Shown in pieces: positions 25,289-34,954 of a stretch of 64,000 nt of DNA (position 1 is its first letter; each line of letters opens with the position of its first letter). The notes beneath the pieces were generated by a model, which was not told the origin of the DNA, did not search any database, and was given only the letters and a program-made list of their open reading frames with translations. Origin of the DNA: Ferroplasma acidiphilum (GTDB lineage: Archaea > Thermoplasmatota > Thermoplasmata > Thermoplasmatales > Thermoplasmataceae); contig NZ_CP015363.1 of assembly GCF_002078355.1 (NCBI RefSeq), positions 682,001-746,000 on the forward strand, given 5' to 3'. A program made the position numbers and the translations under genes.

Positions 25289-25825
25289 TTATTTTTGAAG
25301 TTTCAATATATTTCCGTGTTTCATTATGAAATCATTTACTTCAGGTTTTATCACCATTGCACAGTATGGATTTGACTGATTATTTGCAAAATAATTGTGG
25401 TGGTAATCCTCTGCTTCGTAGAACCTATCCAGTTTTTTAACCTCTGTAACTATAGGTTTGCTGTAATTTTTCTGATGCTCCTTAAGAAAATCCTTTATTA
25501 CTTTTCCTTCCGCATCATCATTATACAGGATAATTGACCTGTACTGTGTTCCAATATCATTCCCCTGCTTATTGAGGGATGTCGGGTCGTGTGTAGCCAT
25601 AAAAAGTTCAAGAAGTTTTTCAAGGCTAATGATATCAGGGTCATAGGAAACTTTAACAACTTCGGCATGCCCGGTTTTATCAGTACATACCTCCCTGTAT
25701 GTTGGATTCTCAGTATGCCCGCCTGCGTATCCCGGGACTACATTATTTACACCTTTAATCAATTTGAAAATTGCTTCGCTGCACCAGAAACACCCTGTTC
25801 CTATAACCAATACTTTTTCAGACAT
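25289..25825 (-). CDS. msrA: Peptide methionine sulfoxide reductase MsrA
   Basis: MsrA reduces methionine S-sulfoxide in oxidised proteins, using thioredoxin. The 178-residue protein starts with the active-site motif GCFWC (C12 is the nucleophile). It continues with PGYAGGHTENPTY, GHAEVVKV and HDPTSLNKQGNDIGTQYRS, all diagnostic. Resolving cysteines after residue 150 are not in the usual C-terminal places, though YCAMV provides one Cys. MsrA would be useful in an iron-oxidising acidophile under metal and oxygen stress. The gene stands alone, divergent from the CoA-transferase gene; no msrB is in the window. Confidence 0.95.
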   Translation of the reverse strand: MSEKVLVIGTGCFWCSEAIFKLIKGVNNVVPGYAGGHTENPTYREVCTDKTGHAEVVKVSYDPDIISLEKLLELFMATHDPTSLNKQGNDIGTQYRSIILYNDDAEGKVIKDFLKEHQKNYSKPIVTEVKKLDRFYEAEDYHHNYFANNQSNPYCAMVIKPEVNDFIMKHGNILKLQK

Positions 25826-25907
25826 AGGAAAACATTGCCGGGTTGGTAATAAATATTTTCAATGGCCTATCAGGCAAATAATATATACATATGAGTATTG
25901 ATTTATT

Positions 25908-27107
25908 ATGGAAAACGCCCTGAAAGGAATAAAAATACTGGATTTAACCCAGGCCATGTCCGGACCATTCGCTACTATGCTGCTTGGAGACCTTGGAGCC
26001 GATATAATAAAAATAGAACCTCCAGATGGCGATCAGACAAGATCATGGGCGCCACCATATATGGAGGGAATTTCATCATACTTCATGAGCACAAACAGGA
26101 ATAAAAGAAGCCTGGCAATCAATCTTAAAACTGAAGAAGGAAAACAAATATTCAGGAAACTGATTGCCGAATCAGACGTACTGGTTGAAAATTTCCGGCC
26201 AGGCGTTATAGAGAAACTTGGATTTTCATATGATATTGCAAGATCTATCAATAAGAATATTGTGTACTGCAGCATATCCGGGTACGGGCAAACTGGCCCT
26301 ATGAGAGATTATCCGGGATATGACCTTGCTATTCTGGCTATGAGCGGGCTTCTTGGAATCACAGGAAATCCAGGAGAATCTCCAGTGAAGTTTGCTGTTC
26401 CAATTGCGGATATTACAACCGCGTTATTTGCAACGGTATCAATACTTTCGGCACTTTATAACAGGGAACGTACAGGTGAAGGGCAGTATATTGATCTTTC
26501 CATGCTTGATTCGAATTTCCTTGTATTGACGCATCAGTTAATGTCATACCTTTCAACAGGAAAAAATCCGGAGAAGCTGGGTTCTGCCCATTCCAGCATT
26601 GCGCCGTACCAGGCATATAAAACACTGGATAGTTATATAGTTATAACTGTGGGTACCGAAAAGCTCTGGAAAACATTCTGCGAAACAATAGATCCAGGAC
26701 TGGAAAACCGCACCGAATTTAAAACCAATGTGGATAGGGTTTCCCACCGTGAACTGTTGAAAAAGGAGATAGAGGATGCATTAAAGAAGAAAACCACAGA
26801 AGATATCTACAGGACGCTAGTTCAAAATGGAATTCCATGTGCGCCGGTAAACTCTGTAGCTGATGCTGCATCCAGTAGCCAGATAAAATTCAGGGAAATG
26901 ATTATCAATATGGATACGGATTATGGTAAAATCAGAATTCCAGGCACCCCATTCAAATTATCAAAGACACCGGGGGAAATAAGATTTCCGCCACCATCTC
27001 TGGGAAGTGGAAATGAGGAAATTCTCCAAGACATAGGAATGACATCCGGGCAGATAGAGGAGTTGTATAATAAAAATATTATCTTCAAAAGAATGAAAGA
27101 TGAATGA
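25908..27107 (+). CDS. CoA-transferase family III (CaiB/BaiF)
   Basis: Family III enzymes move CoA between carboxylic acids through a mixed aspartyl anhydride. The 399-residue protein has the usual opening (GIKILDLTQAMSGPFATMLLGDLGADIIKIE, residues 6-36), the NKRSLAINLKTEEGK segment, VENFRPGVIEKLG and the catalytic Asp in VPIADITTALF. The C-terminal domain (FREMIINM, GTPFKLSKTPGEI) is complete. The substrate, perhaps an oxalate-, carnitine- or 2-methylacyl-type acid, is not identifiable. The ATG at 25908 follows an A/T-rich region (25877-25890), suggesting leaderless transcription. Confidence 0.9.
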   Translation: MENALKGIKILDLTQAMSGPFATMLLGDLGADIIKIEPPDGDQTRSWAPPYMEGISSYFMSTNRNKRSLAINLKTEEGKQIFRKLIAESDVLVENFRPGVIEKLGFSYDIARSINKNIVYCSISGYGQTGPMRDYPGYDLAILAMSGLLGITGNPGESPVKFAVPIADITTALFATVSILSALYNRERTGEGQYIDLSMLDSNFLVLTHQLMSYLSTGKNPEKLGSAHSSIAPYQAYKTLDSYIVITVGTEKLWKTFCETIDPGLENRTEFKTNVDRVSHRELLKKEIEDALKKKTTEDIYRTLVQNGIPCAPVNSVADAASSSQIKFREMIINMDTDYGKIRIPGTPFKLSKTPGEIRFPPPSLGSGNEEILQDIGMTSGQIEELYNKNIIFKRMKDE

Positions 27108-27112
27108 TTGCA

Positions 27113-27298
27113 TTATTCATCGTATCTGAACTTTATCAATTTTAAATCTTTCATATAATTTTTCATTATATATTTTGGAAGTTCCAATCCCGATTCCTGA
27201 GCTTTCAGGCATAGATCTACAGTTTCGTCATGTGTAAGAATTACAGACCTCCCTGATCTGTTGTATAAAATCATGTATCCCAGATCCTCACAAATCAT
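27113..27298 (-). CDS. Hypothetical protein, 61 residues
   Basis: A short ORF convergent with the CoA-transferase gene, five bases between stops. On the reverse strand a TATA-like TTAAATAT lies about 15-25 bases before its ATG, so it is probably a real leaderless gene. The protein is soluble and charged, with HDETVDLCLKAQESGLEL suggesting one amphipathic helix and a Lys/Asp-rich tail. I do not recognise the family. Confidence 0.5.
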   Translation of the reverse strand: MICEDLGYMILYNRSGRSVILTHDETVDLCLKAQESGLELPKYIMKNYMKDLKLIKFRYDE

Positions 27299-27532
27299 GT
27301 TTCTATATGATATTTAAGGATTAGAATATTTGGATTTAACTATTGTAGTTCGAATAATTGTCCAGGAAACGTTGTTCCACGAAAAATGTAATTATTATAA
27401 TATGTGTGAACCGGAAGAATTCTGTACTTATGGCAATAGAGCTACAACTCTATTGGAGATTAAACAAAGACTAACTATTTCCCTGTTGAAGCATTTAACC
27501 AAATTTTAAATATAAAATTAGGTTGTTATATT

Positions 27533-28495
27533 ATGGAGTATACTAAATTAGGATATACAGATTTAAAAGTGTCCCGGCTTTGCCTTGGCGGGATGTCATT
27601 TGGTAGTTCAAAATGGATGGCTGATCCTGAAACATCAGGGAAAATAATTAAAAAAGCCATAGATTACGGCATTAATTTTATTGACACAGCCAACATATAT
27701 TCATCCGGGGAATCTGAGAAAATCATAGGGGAAGCTATTACAGGCTACCGCTCCCAGCTTGTTTTGAGCACAAAAGGTGGTGGAAAGGTAAATGATTTCA
27801 CACAGGGATTCAGCAGGGCAATTCTATTCAATGAAATAAAAAACAGCCTTAAAAATCTCAGAACAGATTATATAGATATTTATTTCCTGCATACAATATT
27901 TGATAATGTGGATTTCAGGGATACGGCACACACGCTATCTTCTTTTATTTCATCCGGAAAAGCTGGATATATTGGGCTTAGCAACTTCATGGGGTACCAG
28001 CTTGCCGAATTTTCAACAATAATGGAAATGCAGGAGAATATAAAACCGGCAATACTGCAGAACCATTATAATGCAGTTTACAGGGAAGACGAAAGGGATG
28101 CTATACCATTCTGTGAAAAACATGAAATTGCATATTCTCCATTCTCGCCTATAGCTGCTGGTTTTCTCTCAGGGAAATATAAGAGAGGATTGGAGAATGA
28201 AACGGTGCGGACAAAAACATATCCAGTAATGAAAGAACGGTATTTCAGTGATTCAGATTTTGATATACTTGAGAGTGTTGAGGATATAGCAAAGAAAAAA
28301 GGGGTAAATGTTCCACAGCTTGCCCTTGCATACGTGCTAAATAAAGGATTCATACCTGTCATAGGTGCTACAAAGCTGGAATACCTGGAAGATGATATAG
28401 CTGCACTGGATATTAAACTGGGGAGGGAAGAGATGGAAGCTATAGACCGGAATTATAAACCGCATAAAATTGTAAAAGGAACTGCCGGTTATTAG
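27533..28495 (+). CDS. Aldo/keto reductase
   Basis: A (beta/alpha)8 NADPH-dependent carbonyl reductase of 320 residues. The tetrad is visible: Asp and Tyr in FIDTANIYSSGESE, Lys in VLSTKGGG and His in YFLHTIF. The cofactor end is PVIGATKLEYLEDDIAAL. It belongs to the YajO/Tas-like or aryl-alcohol-dehydrogenase-like group judging from MEYTKLGYTDLKVSRLCLGG. The substrate is unknown. The ATG at 27533 follows a TATA-like TAAATATAAAAT (27507-27518). It converges with the following glycosyltransferase, with 2 bp between stops. Confidence 0.9.
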   Translation: MEYTKLGYTDLKVSRLCLGGMSFGSSKWMADPETSGKIIKKAIDYGINFIDTANIYSSGESEKIIGEAITGYRSQLVLSTKGGGKVNDFTQGFSRAILFNEIKNSLKNLRTDYIDIYFLHTIFDNVDFRDTAHTLSSFISSGKAGYIGLSNFMGYQLAEFSTIMEMQENIKPAILQNHYNAVYREDERDAIPFCEKHEIAYSPFSPIAAGFLSGKYKRGLENETVRTKTYPVMKERYFSDSDFDILESVEDIAKKKGVNVPQLALAYVLNKGFIPVIGATKLEYLEDDIAALDIKLGREEMEAIDRNYKPHKIVKGTAGY

Positions 28496-28497
28496 AT

Positions 28498-29661
28498 TTA
28501 CCTCTTGCTGTCTTTTATGGCATCATTGAAAAGATCTACCAGTTCTTTATCAACAACGTTGGCATCAAACATTTTACCGGCTATTTCACGCCTGAGCATT
28601 TTTTCACTGTAAAAATCAGTTTTGCTTCTTTCTTTAATTATTTTTATCCTTTCTATCTCCTTAATAAAATTTTTTGGATTTCTAGGTACAGCAACTCCGA
28701 AAATATTGTCCTGCCTTACAATGTACCTCGGGCCCATGGAAGTGGATGAAACTATAAGGTAAAGCCCGGATGCCAGCCCTTCTATGGCAGAAATAGATAA
28801 AGACTCATTTATTGATGGGACAATCATCACATCGCTCTCCGCAAGGAGTTTTATTTTCTCTGCGTTGGAAACATATCCATGGATTACAGTATTTTTATTT
28901 TTCATCTGCTGGAGTTTTTCCATGTAAGGTCCCTTGCCTATAATATGAAGATTTATGTCTGCCTTCTTTTCAAGCTCAAGCAACATATCAACCCCCTTAC
29001 TTTCCATAAGACGACCTAGGTAAACTACGGAAAAATTGTCGTTATCCAGGCATTTATAGCCACTGAATTTGACATTATTATATGGAATTTCCCTTATATA
29101 CGAACGATTGCATTTTATTTTTTCATAATACTGTGCCTGATACTTATTCTGTACATGAATGTAGAATTTCATTTTGTTCTTTAAAAGCTTATGGAATATC
29201 ATGGTTGTAAGTATTTTAGAATAGGCTTTGGATGCAAAACCATACATATCAAGAACCTCAAAGTATGTTCCATGATTTCCAAGCACAACGGTTTTGCCTT
29301 CTTTCATCAATCTGTAACCCACATTTCTGAAAAGTAAAGTTGGGGAAACAAAATAATATACATCGAAATCCTTAATTTTTTCATATATACGATTATAGGT
29401 GTATATTCCTATAAGCCCCATGGATAATATATGTGAGAATTTCAAAACAGGGCCGGTTGCCATTATGTCAAAAGTAAAAGCATCAGGAACATAATTGAAT
29501 GAATATTTGCCCGCTTTCGTTTCATACCCTTTCGGGATCCCCGCACCGAATAGGGTTACATCATATCCCTGCCTTACAAACAACTCTGCAATATCACGGG
29601 CATTTGCCTCGCCACCGCCTGCGAATTCAAGATTCATTGACCCTACTATAGCTAACTTCAA
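28498..29661 (-). CDS. GT4-family glycosyltransferase
   Basis: A 387-residue GT-B enzyme. It begins with MKLAIVGSMNLEFAGGGEANARDIAELF, whose Gly-Gly-Glu loop (residues 16-18) contacts the donor phosphate. It continues with FSVVYLGRLMESKGVDMLLEL, LHIIGKGPYMEKL and the donor motif DVMIVPSINESLSISAIEGLASGL, in which both acidic residues of the E-x7-E motif are kept (Glu in NES and Glu in IEG). It is a full-length GT4 protein. With the enzymes at 22591 and 30865 it suggests a dispersed surface-glycan or glycolipid set. Acceptor and donor are unknown. Confidence 0.88.
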   Translation of the reverse strand: MKLAIVGSMNLEFAGGGEANARDIAELFVRQGYDVTLFGAGIPKGYETKAGKYSFNYVPDAFTFDIMATGPVLKFSHILSMGLIGIYTYNRIYEKIKDFDVYYFVSPTLLFRNVGYRLMKEGKTVVLGNHGTYFEVLDMYGFASKAYSKILTTMIFHKLLKNKMKFYIHVQNKYQAQYYEKIKCNRSYIREIPYNNVKFSGYKCLDNDNFSVVYLGRLMESKGVDMLLELEKKADINLHIIGKGPYMEKLQQMKNKNTVIHGYVSNAEKIKLLAESDVMIVPSINESLSISAIEGLASGLYLIVSSTSMGPRYIVRQDNIFGVAVPRNPKNFIKEIERIKIIKERSKTDFYSEKMLRREIAGKMFDANVVDKELVDLFNDAIKDSKR

Positions 29662-29685
29662 CTGTAAACAGAGAAGTAATTAATG

Positions 29686-29700
29686 AATTATATTTTAAAT
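29686..29700 (+). repeat. 15-bp direct repeat, left of IS481-like element
   Basis: AATTATATTTTAAAT at 29686-29700 is identical to 30683-30697. The repeats flank the element symmetrically, with 5 bases between each repeat and the inverted ends, and probably represent a long target-site duplication. Confidence 0.65.
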
Positions 29701-30682
29701 TATATTGTCCCGTAAATATTTCCTATATATACCCTCTAAAAATATAATAAAAGAATATAAGCCCAGAATGAAGTTAAATGAGAAAAAAATAAAATATATA
29801 ATAAGGGAGAAAAATAAGAGAAGATCATCTACAGAAATAGCTAAGGAAATGAAAATAACAACAAGGTATGTAAATTACATATACAAAAAATACAGGGATA
29901 ATGGAGAATATACAATAGGTAAAAGGAAACATAGGGAATTAAACAGCAAGGATATAGAAATAGTTAAAAAAATAAGATATGAATACCCTATGTCAGGACC
30001 TGAAAGAATAAGGAAATACCTTAAAAGAAAGGGGATAATAATAGCTAAAAACAATATATACAGAATACTGTTATTATTAAATATGGTTGATAACAGCAAT
30101 AATAAGAAGAAACAGAGAAAATATATAAAATATGAGAGGAAACATAGCAACTCACTATGGCATATGGACTGGACTAAATACAGTGACAGTGAGAAGTTAA
30201 TAATAATAGAAGATGATGCTTCAAGGTTCATAGTAGGAATGGGAATATACGGTGAGGAAACAATAGATAATACAATAGAAGCACTGGAAATAGCAATAAA
30301 CACTTACGGTAAGCCTGAAGAGATATTAACAGACCATGGAACACAGTTCTTTTCAAATGGTAAGAATGGAATACCTGGAGATCACAATAAGTTCCAGGAA
30401 TACTTAGATAACAGTAATATAAAACACATACTTGGAAGGGTAAAACACCCTGAAACAAATGGAAAACTGGAGAGATTAAACTATACCATAAAACGTTTAA
30501 GGCCATATTTCAGTACCTGGGAAGAGGTAGTATACCATTACAACTATGAAAGGATGCATGACTCACTGTCAGATGGTGATAATATAGTTACACCAGCAAT
30601 GGCATATAAAAATAAAATGGTGGTAAAATGAAAAAATATAAATTCATACAGTATATAAAGGAAATAATAATGGGACAGTACA
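29701..30682 (+). mobile_element. IS481/IS3-like insertion sequence
   Basis: About 982 bp. Inverted ends are TGTCCCGTAAATATTTCC (from 29706) and the complement of GGAAATAATAATGGGACA (to 30677), matching at about 20 of 24 positions through the adjacent TATATA. Five further bases on each side (TATAT and GTACA) fall inside the 15-bp direct repeats. A single rve-type transposase fills it. Members of the IS481 group with TGT ends and variable duplications fit best. Confidence 0.82.
29768..30631 (+). CDS. IS481-like transposase (rve integrase core)
   Basis: I start at ATG 29768 (287 residues); a TTG at 29705 would lie in the terminal repeat. The N-terminus is a helix-turn-helix (RSSTEIAKEMKITTRYVNYI) followed by a second HTH-like part and the SGPERIRKYLKRKG segment. 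The DDE acids are Asp in WHMDWTKY, Asp in ILTDHGTQFF and Glu in ETNGKLERLN, spaced as in retroviral-type integrases. It ends with YNYERMHDSLS. A single ORF without frameshift signals fits IS481 rather than IS3. The frame is intact. Confidence 0.88.
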   Translation: MKLNEKKIKYIIREKNKRRSSTEIAKEMKITTRYVNYIYKKYRDNGEYTIGKRKHRELNSKDIEIVKKIRYEYPMSGPERIRKYLKRKGIIIAKNNIYRILLLLNMVDNSNNKKKQRKYIKYERKHSNSLWHMDWTKYSDSEKLIIIEDDASRFIVGMGIYGEETIDNTIEALEIAINTYGKPEEILTDHGTQFFSNGKNGIPGDHNKFQEYLDNSNIKHILGRVKHPETNGKLERLNYTIKRLRPYFSTWEEVVYHYNYERMHDSLSDGDNIVTPAMAYKNKMVVK

Positions 30683-30697
30683 AATTATATTTTAAAT
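30683..30697 (+). repeat. 15-bp direct repeat, right of IS481-like element
   Basis: AATTATATTTTAAAT, identical to 29686-29700; see the left copy. Confidence 0.65.
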
Positions 30698-30864
30698 ATT
30701 CTATGTTTAATCGTAATTTGTAATATCTTCTATTATATTTTATAACGCATATAACCGTATTAACGGTTAATTCATTTATATATTGCAATTAATTTATTTA
30801 ATCTGGATTAGAATTTGTGATAGTTAAACACTAAATTAAAATACCCCTTATTTATGTAATTTCG

Positions 30865-31665
30865 ATGCTATATATTTATGGAACAGTGTTTAATAATCAA
30901 GGAACTTTAATTAGTTCAATAGAATCATTATCTAAAATAAATATTGAAAAGCAATTTTTAATAGTTGATAACTTTTCAACCGATGGAACATATGAATTAC
31001 TGGATAAAATTAAAGAAAATTACAATATCGTCATCAAAAGGATTAAATGTTCACGTGGCTCTGGGAGACAGATCGCAATGGAAATGGGATATGACAAAGC
31101 TACTAATGAAGATTTATTTATGACCTTTGACCTTGATACCACTTACACATCTAGATTTGTAACACTCATAGAATATGGTGTTAAAATTTTGAACCATAAT
31201 GAGATATTCTTAAATCAATTATGTTTTAAACAGGCAAATTTTACAGTACAATGGAAAGACCTTAATAACGGTGAAGATTGGGAGCGAATGGCAAATTTTT
31301 TATACTCTGGATACGGAATAATCAATGTTCCGGACAAGTATTATGATCTTGGAAATAATTATGCCGGGAAGAAAAGAGAAAAAAGATATGCAACTGGCAT
31401 AAATTATTATACAAGGATGATAAAAAATCAGATAGACTTATTTCGTGGATGGAACATAAGCAGCTATAAAAATTTAAAACAATTTATGGAATATGCAGAT
31501 GCAAAAAGTTCACATTTTATCCCTCTGCTTCTAATATTAATATACATAAAACTCTTTAATCACGTTTATAAATATTCAGATGAAATAAATATATTGTACG
31601 TAAAACATAAAATGCAGTTTATCGATGTTCCATATACTGATAAAGAGGACTTAAATCTGTTTTAA
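30865..31665 (+). CDS. GT2-like glycosyltransferase
   Basis: A 266-residue GT-A glycosyltransferase. The nucleotide-binding strand and loop are FLIVDNFSTDGTYELLDKI (residues 32-50). SRGSGRQIAMEMGY corresponds to the donor-contact helix, and TFDLDTTY is the metal-binding D-x-D. After residue 110 it lacks the usual GT2 E-D and Q-x-x-R-W signatures, so the acceptor half is divergent. A hydrophobic stretch (IPLLLILIYIKLF, about 218-230) may touch the membrane. It stands just after the IS481-like element and has lower G+C than its neighbours, consistent with a mobile glycan gene. Confidence 0.78.
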   Translation: MLYIYGTVFNNQGTLISSIESLSKINIEKQFLIVDNFSTDGTYELLDKIKENYNIVIKRIKCSRGSGRQIAMEMGYDKATNEDLFMTFDLDTTYTSRFVTLIEYGVKILNHNEIFLNQLCFKQANFTVQWKDLNNGEDWERMANFLYSGYGIINVPDKYYDLGNNYAGKKREKRYATGINYYTRMIKNQIDLFRGWNISSYKNLKQFMEYADAKSSHFIPLLLILIYIKLFNHVYKYSDEINILYVKHKMQFIDVPYTDKEDLNLF

Positions 31666-31931
31666 AATTAAACTATATATCTACTTAATGATACATTTCA
31701 ATTAATTCAAAGTGCCCAATAGAAGAAATTTTTTTGATCATTCCGAGTTTTTGTGAATTGTTGGCGTGATAACTACAACAATGTATATTGTTATAAATTT
31801 CATTCTTGATATAAAATATATGATTATCTTTTAAATAACATTGTAATTGCTGGTGATAATACAAGTATCAATGTTTAATTAAAAAAACTTATATTTTGTA
31901 AACTTATCTCAGATTCAGAGAAGCGATAATT

Positions 31932-33455
31932 ATGCTAGGTTATACAATTTTCACTAAATCACTGAAAAATATGAAATTAACGCCGGTTTTTGGAAACCCT
32001 GGAACTACAGAAATACCAATGCTGGAAGGCGTATCCAGTGATGATTATATTCTTACCCTCCATGATTCTATTTCTGTTGGCATGGCAGATGGAAGGGCAC
32101 AGTTAACCAGAAAACCTTCATTTGTAAATCTGCACAGCATTCTTGGCGTTGGTAATTCCATGGCGTTTATTTATTCGGCATTTGTGCATAGGGTCCCGGT
32201 TATAATTACTGCAGGTGAACAGGATTCAAGGCATATATTCTATGATCCTCTGCTCTCCGGAAATATAGGTGATATGATTTCACCCTATGTTAAATACAAA
32301 TTTGAAGTAAATTCTGCAAATGACATAGAGAAGTCAATTAGAAGGGCATATATAAGTTCAATGACACCTCCATATTCTCTCTCTTTCCTTGGTTTTCCAA
32401 TGGATATTATGGGTGAGGAGGGAAAATATTCAGGATTAAACATGCCTTATATCAATTCAAACGTCGTGGATATTAATGCGGTCAAATCTATTGCGGAAAA
32501 GATTAATAATTCAAACAACCCTGTTATGGTAACAGGGTATGAACTGGACATGTATGGGGGAATACAGTATGCAAGGGATCTTGCGGGCAAACTTGGAATT
32601 CCCGTATTTGCAGAGCCTTTTGCAAGCAGGGCGCCCTTTCACTCTGGCGATAAAAATTACGCCGGTGATTTGCCACCTGTTGCAGCTTTAATAAATGACA
32701 AACTTTCAGGATATGACCTGATTATTATTGTTGGCGGTGATATTAATCTTTATCCCTATAGCATGGCTGACCTCCTTGAAGGAAAAGAAATAATAAAGAT
32801 AGGAATGGATATATCAGGAAAAATTGGGGATTCCTATTTCATGAACCCTGCTGCCTTCCTTCAAAGTGCAATAGAGTACATTAAGCCCAGGAAGCCTTCT
32901 GTGATGCCGGGTAAACCTGCAATTGATAAAAATTCCCAGATTCAAAGAGTTATGCTTAAAATATCAAAAAACTTCGGTGATTATACCATATCCGACGAAT
33001 CCATATCTGCATCTCCTTTCCTGAGAAACATTGTAGGATATAAACCGGATTCATATTTCATAGGGAAATCAGGACAGATTGGCTGGGCACTTCCAGCAGC
33101 TGCGGGCATGGCAACGGTAAAGGATAATGTATTATGTGTTATAGGTGATGGTGCATTCATGTATACAAGCCAGACACTGTGGACAATAAAGAACTATAAC
33201 CTCCCTGTAAAAATTATAATACTGGACAATCATGGATACGGGATACTCAAAAAATTCTCTGATGTCAACTATAACGAAAGCAAGAAATACCTTTCATTTT
33301 CCATTGAATTAAAGAAAGTACTGGATTCCTTTAATATAGAATCAAGGGAAAATGATGAAACCATGGAAGATATTGAATGGCTCAGGAATATTAAAGGCCC
33401 TGCTGCACTTATTGTCAATGTCGATAAACCATATGGGTATAATCTGTTCGGATAA
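31932..33455 (+). CDS. Thiamine-diphosphate enzyme, benzoylformate decarboxylase-like
   Basis: The 507-residue protein belongs to the pyruvate-oxidase/benzoylformate-decarboxylase group. The N-terminal PYR domain has FGNPGTTEIPMLE with the ThDP-activating Glu and VNLHSILGVGNSMAF, very like benzoylformate decarboxylase. A central domain (NPVMVTGYELDMYGG) follows, then the PP domain with GKSGQIGWALPAA and the ThDP/Mg motif GDGAFMYTSQTLWTIKNYNLPVKIIILDN (about residues 408-436). Non-oxidative decarboxylation of a 2-keto acid is likely. It stands alone and could also act as a carboligase. Confidence 0.87.
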   Translation: MLGYTIFTKSLKNMKLTPVFGNPGTTEIPMLEGVSSDDYILTLHDSISVGMADGRAQLTRKPSFVNLHSILGVGNSMAFIYSAFVHRVPVIITAGEQDSRHIFYDPLLSGNIGDMISPYVKYKFEVNSANDIEKSIRRAYISSMTPPYSLSFLGFPMDIMGEEGKYSGLNMPYINSNVVDINAVKSIAEKINNSNNPVMVTGYELDMYGGIQYARDLAGKLGIPVFAEPFASRAPFHSGDKNYAGDLPPVAALINDKLSGYDLIIIVGGDINLYPYSMADLLEGKEIIKIGMDISGKIGDSYFMNPAAFLQSAIEYIKPRKPSVMPGKPAIDKNSQIQRVMLKISKNFGDYTISDESISASPFLRNIVGYKPDSYFIGKSGQIGWALPAAAGMATVKDNVLCVIGDGAFMYTSQTLWTIKNYNLPVKIIILDNHGYGILKKFSDVNYNESKKYLSFSIELKKVLDSFNIESRENDETMEDIEWLRNIKGPAALIVNVDKPYGYNLFG

Positions 33456-33512
33456 AGAGAATTTGATATTTTCTCAATTCCCACATGGATATAAATTTAT
33501 AATTTTATTTAT

Positions 33513-34712
33513 CTACAGGTTTTCAACAGTCCTTTTCAATACAGAATATCCATTAATTAAATCCTGATCAGATGAATATTCTTCCTTTGTATGGCTCCTT
33601 CCATTATGTGATGGAATAAAGATCATGGCAGTTGGAACTACCCTGTTCATATACTGTGCATCATGCCCTGGCCAGCTATATAATTCTTTATATTTCAGGT
33701 TGAGCGATTTGCAGGATTTTATTATTTCCTTCCTCATATCCTCATCGAAGATTGTAGTTTCCGTAGTCCACTGATTTTTGAAATCTACCGGCACACCTTC
33801 CTCTGAAGCTATTCTTTCTGATATTTCCTTTGCCATTTTTGAATATTCTTCTGCTGTTTTCTTATCCGGGCTCCTGGTATCAAGGTTCATTGTTACTTTT
33901 CCAGGGATAACATTGTATGCATTGGGGAAATTGTTAATTTTTCCTACCGTCATTGTTAATTCCTTTCCTGATGATTTCGCCATGTCCCTTACGGCTACGG
34001 TAAACCTTGATGCGGCTACCAGTGCATCTTTTCTTACCTTCATGGGTGTTGGTCCTGCCTGGTTGGATTCACCGGTGAAGGATACATTGTCAACAACCAT
34101 TGTTACTATGCCTTTCGGTATGCCTATCTGGTAATTTTCCAGTTCCAGAACAGGGCCCTGCTCAATATGCAGTTCCAGGTACCGTGTTATGTCCTGGTTT
34201 TTAACCCTGTTCTGCTCTTCTCCCATGTATCCAGACTTCTTCAAGGCTTCTTCAAATGTAATTCCTTCGCTGTCTTTCCTGGAATACGTAAATTCCTTTG
34301 TCAACACACCTGTTGACATTCCTGAGCCCAGAAGTGATGGTTGGAACCTGGCACCTTCTTCGTTGGTGAAATCTATAGCTGTAATTTTCCTGTTTTTTAA
34401 TGTGCTTACAAGATCCTTTAAAAGCTGCATGCCGGACATTACGCCAAAGAAGCCATCAAACCTTCCGCCATTAGGCACAGAATCCATGTGTGAACCTATA
34501 GCCGTATTGTCTTTCCCTGAACCCAGTGTTCCGAATATTAAACCGGCATCATCATGCTTTATATCTGCTTTTACTGCCTTCATTTCATCTTCAAGGTTTT
34601 TTCTGGCCTGTATATCATACTCATTAAGTGCAAGCCTGTTCACCCCATTTTCCTCAGACCATCCTACTGATGTGAGCCTGTGGAACATTGTTAAAAAATC
34701 TTCATTAACCAT
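33513..34712 (-). CDS. M20-family amidohydrolase (N-carbamoyl-amino-acid hydrolase/allantoate type)
   Basis: A 399-residue dizinc hydrolase of the hydantoinase/carbamoylase branch. Metal ligands are His in IGSHMDSVPNGGRFDG with the bridging Asp, the catalytic Glu pair in DFTNEEGARF, His in ELHIEQGPVLE and the distal His in FIPSHNGRSHTKEE. The dimerisation domain (NQAGPTPMKVRKDAL) has the branch's His/Arg-like substrate clamp region. It cleaves an N-carbamoyl or ureido group in amino-acid or purine breakdown. No hydantoinase or uricase gene is nearby. It converges with the ThDP gene. Confidence 0.87.
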   Translation of the reverse strand: MVNEDFLTMFHRLTSVGWSEENGVNRLALNEYDIQARKNLEDEMKAVKADIKHDDAGLIFGTLGSGKDNTAIGSHMDSVPNGGRFDGFFGVMSGMQLLKDLVSTLKNRKITAIDFTNEEGARFQPSLLGSGMSTGVLTKEFTYSRKDSEGITFEEALKKSGYMGEEQNRVKNQDITRYLELHIEQGPVLELENYQIGIPKGIVTMVVDNVSFTGESNQAGPTPMKVRKDALVAASRFTVAVRDMAKSSGKELTMTVGKINNFPNAYNVIPGKVTMNLDTRSPDKKTAEEYSKMAKEISERIASEEGVPVDFKNQWTTETTIFDEDMRKEIIKSCKSLNLKYKELYSWPGHDAQYMNRVVPTAMIFIPSHNGRSHTKEEYSSDQDLINGYSVLKRTVENL

Positions 34713-34914
34713 TTTAACTACCCTCTAAATTTATTATTCATTAATATGTTACACACTTAACTTTTTTTGTATTTAGAGAAAAATATTGTTATGAACGTCT
34801 ACGAATAATTATTGCACCCTGTATCTTAAAAAACAGCTTAAAAATTAAATGCCAAATCATAGAATAAAAGTATGCAACTATTTTCTATATACAAATGAAA
34901 TCATTAATTATTGC

Positions 34915-34954
34915 AAAAATCGATTTTTGGATTTTTGTCCTCCACATCGATTTT
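34915..34954. promoter_or_regulatory. Palindrome and repeated ATCGATTTT before the CBS gene
   Basis: AAAAATCGATTTTT at 34915-34928 is a perfect 14-bp palindrome. ATCGATTTT recurs at 34946-34954, running into the TATA-like TTTTAAATATT that lies about 26 bases before ATG 34980. The arrangement resembles an operator pair overlapping a promoter. Confidence 0.45.

Noticed and set aside
29875-30303. 142-codon hydrophobic ORF antisense to the IS481-like transposase
   Set aside because: A Leu/Ile/Ser/Phe-rich antisense translation typical of A/T-rich Lys-rich coding DNA; the sense strand has the DDE acids.
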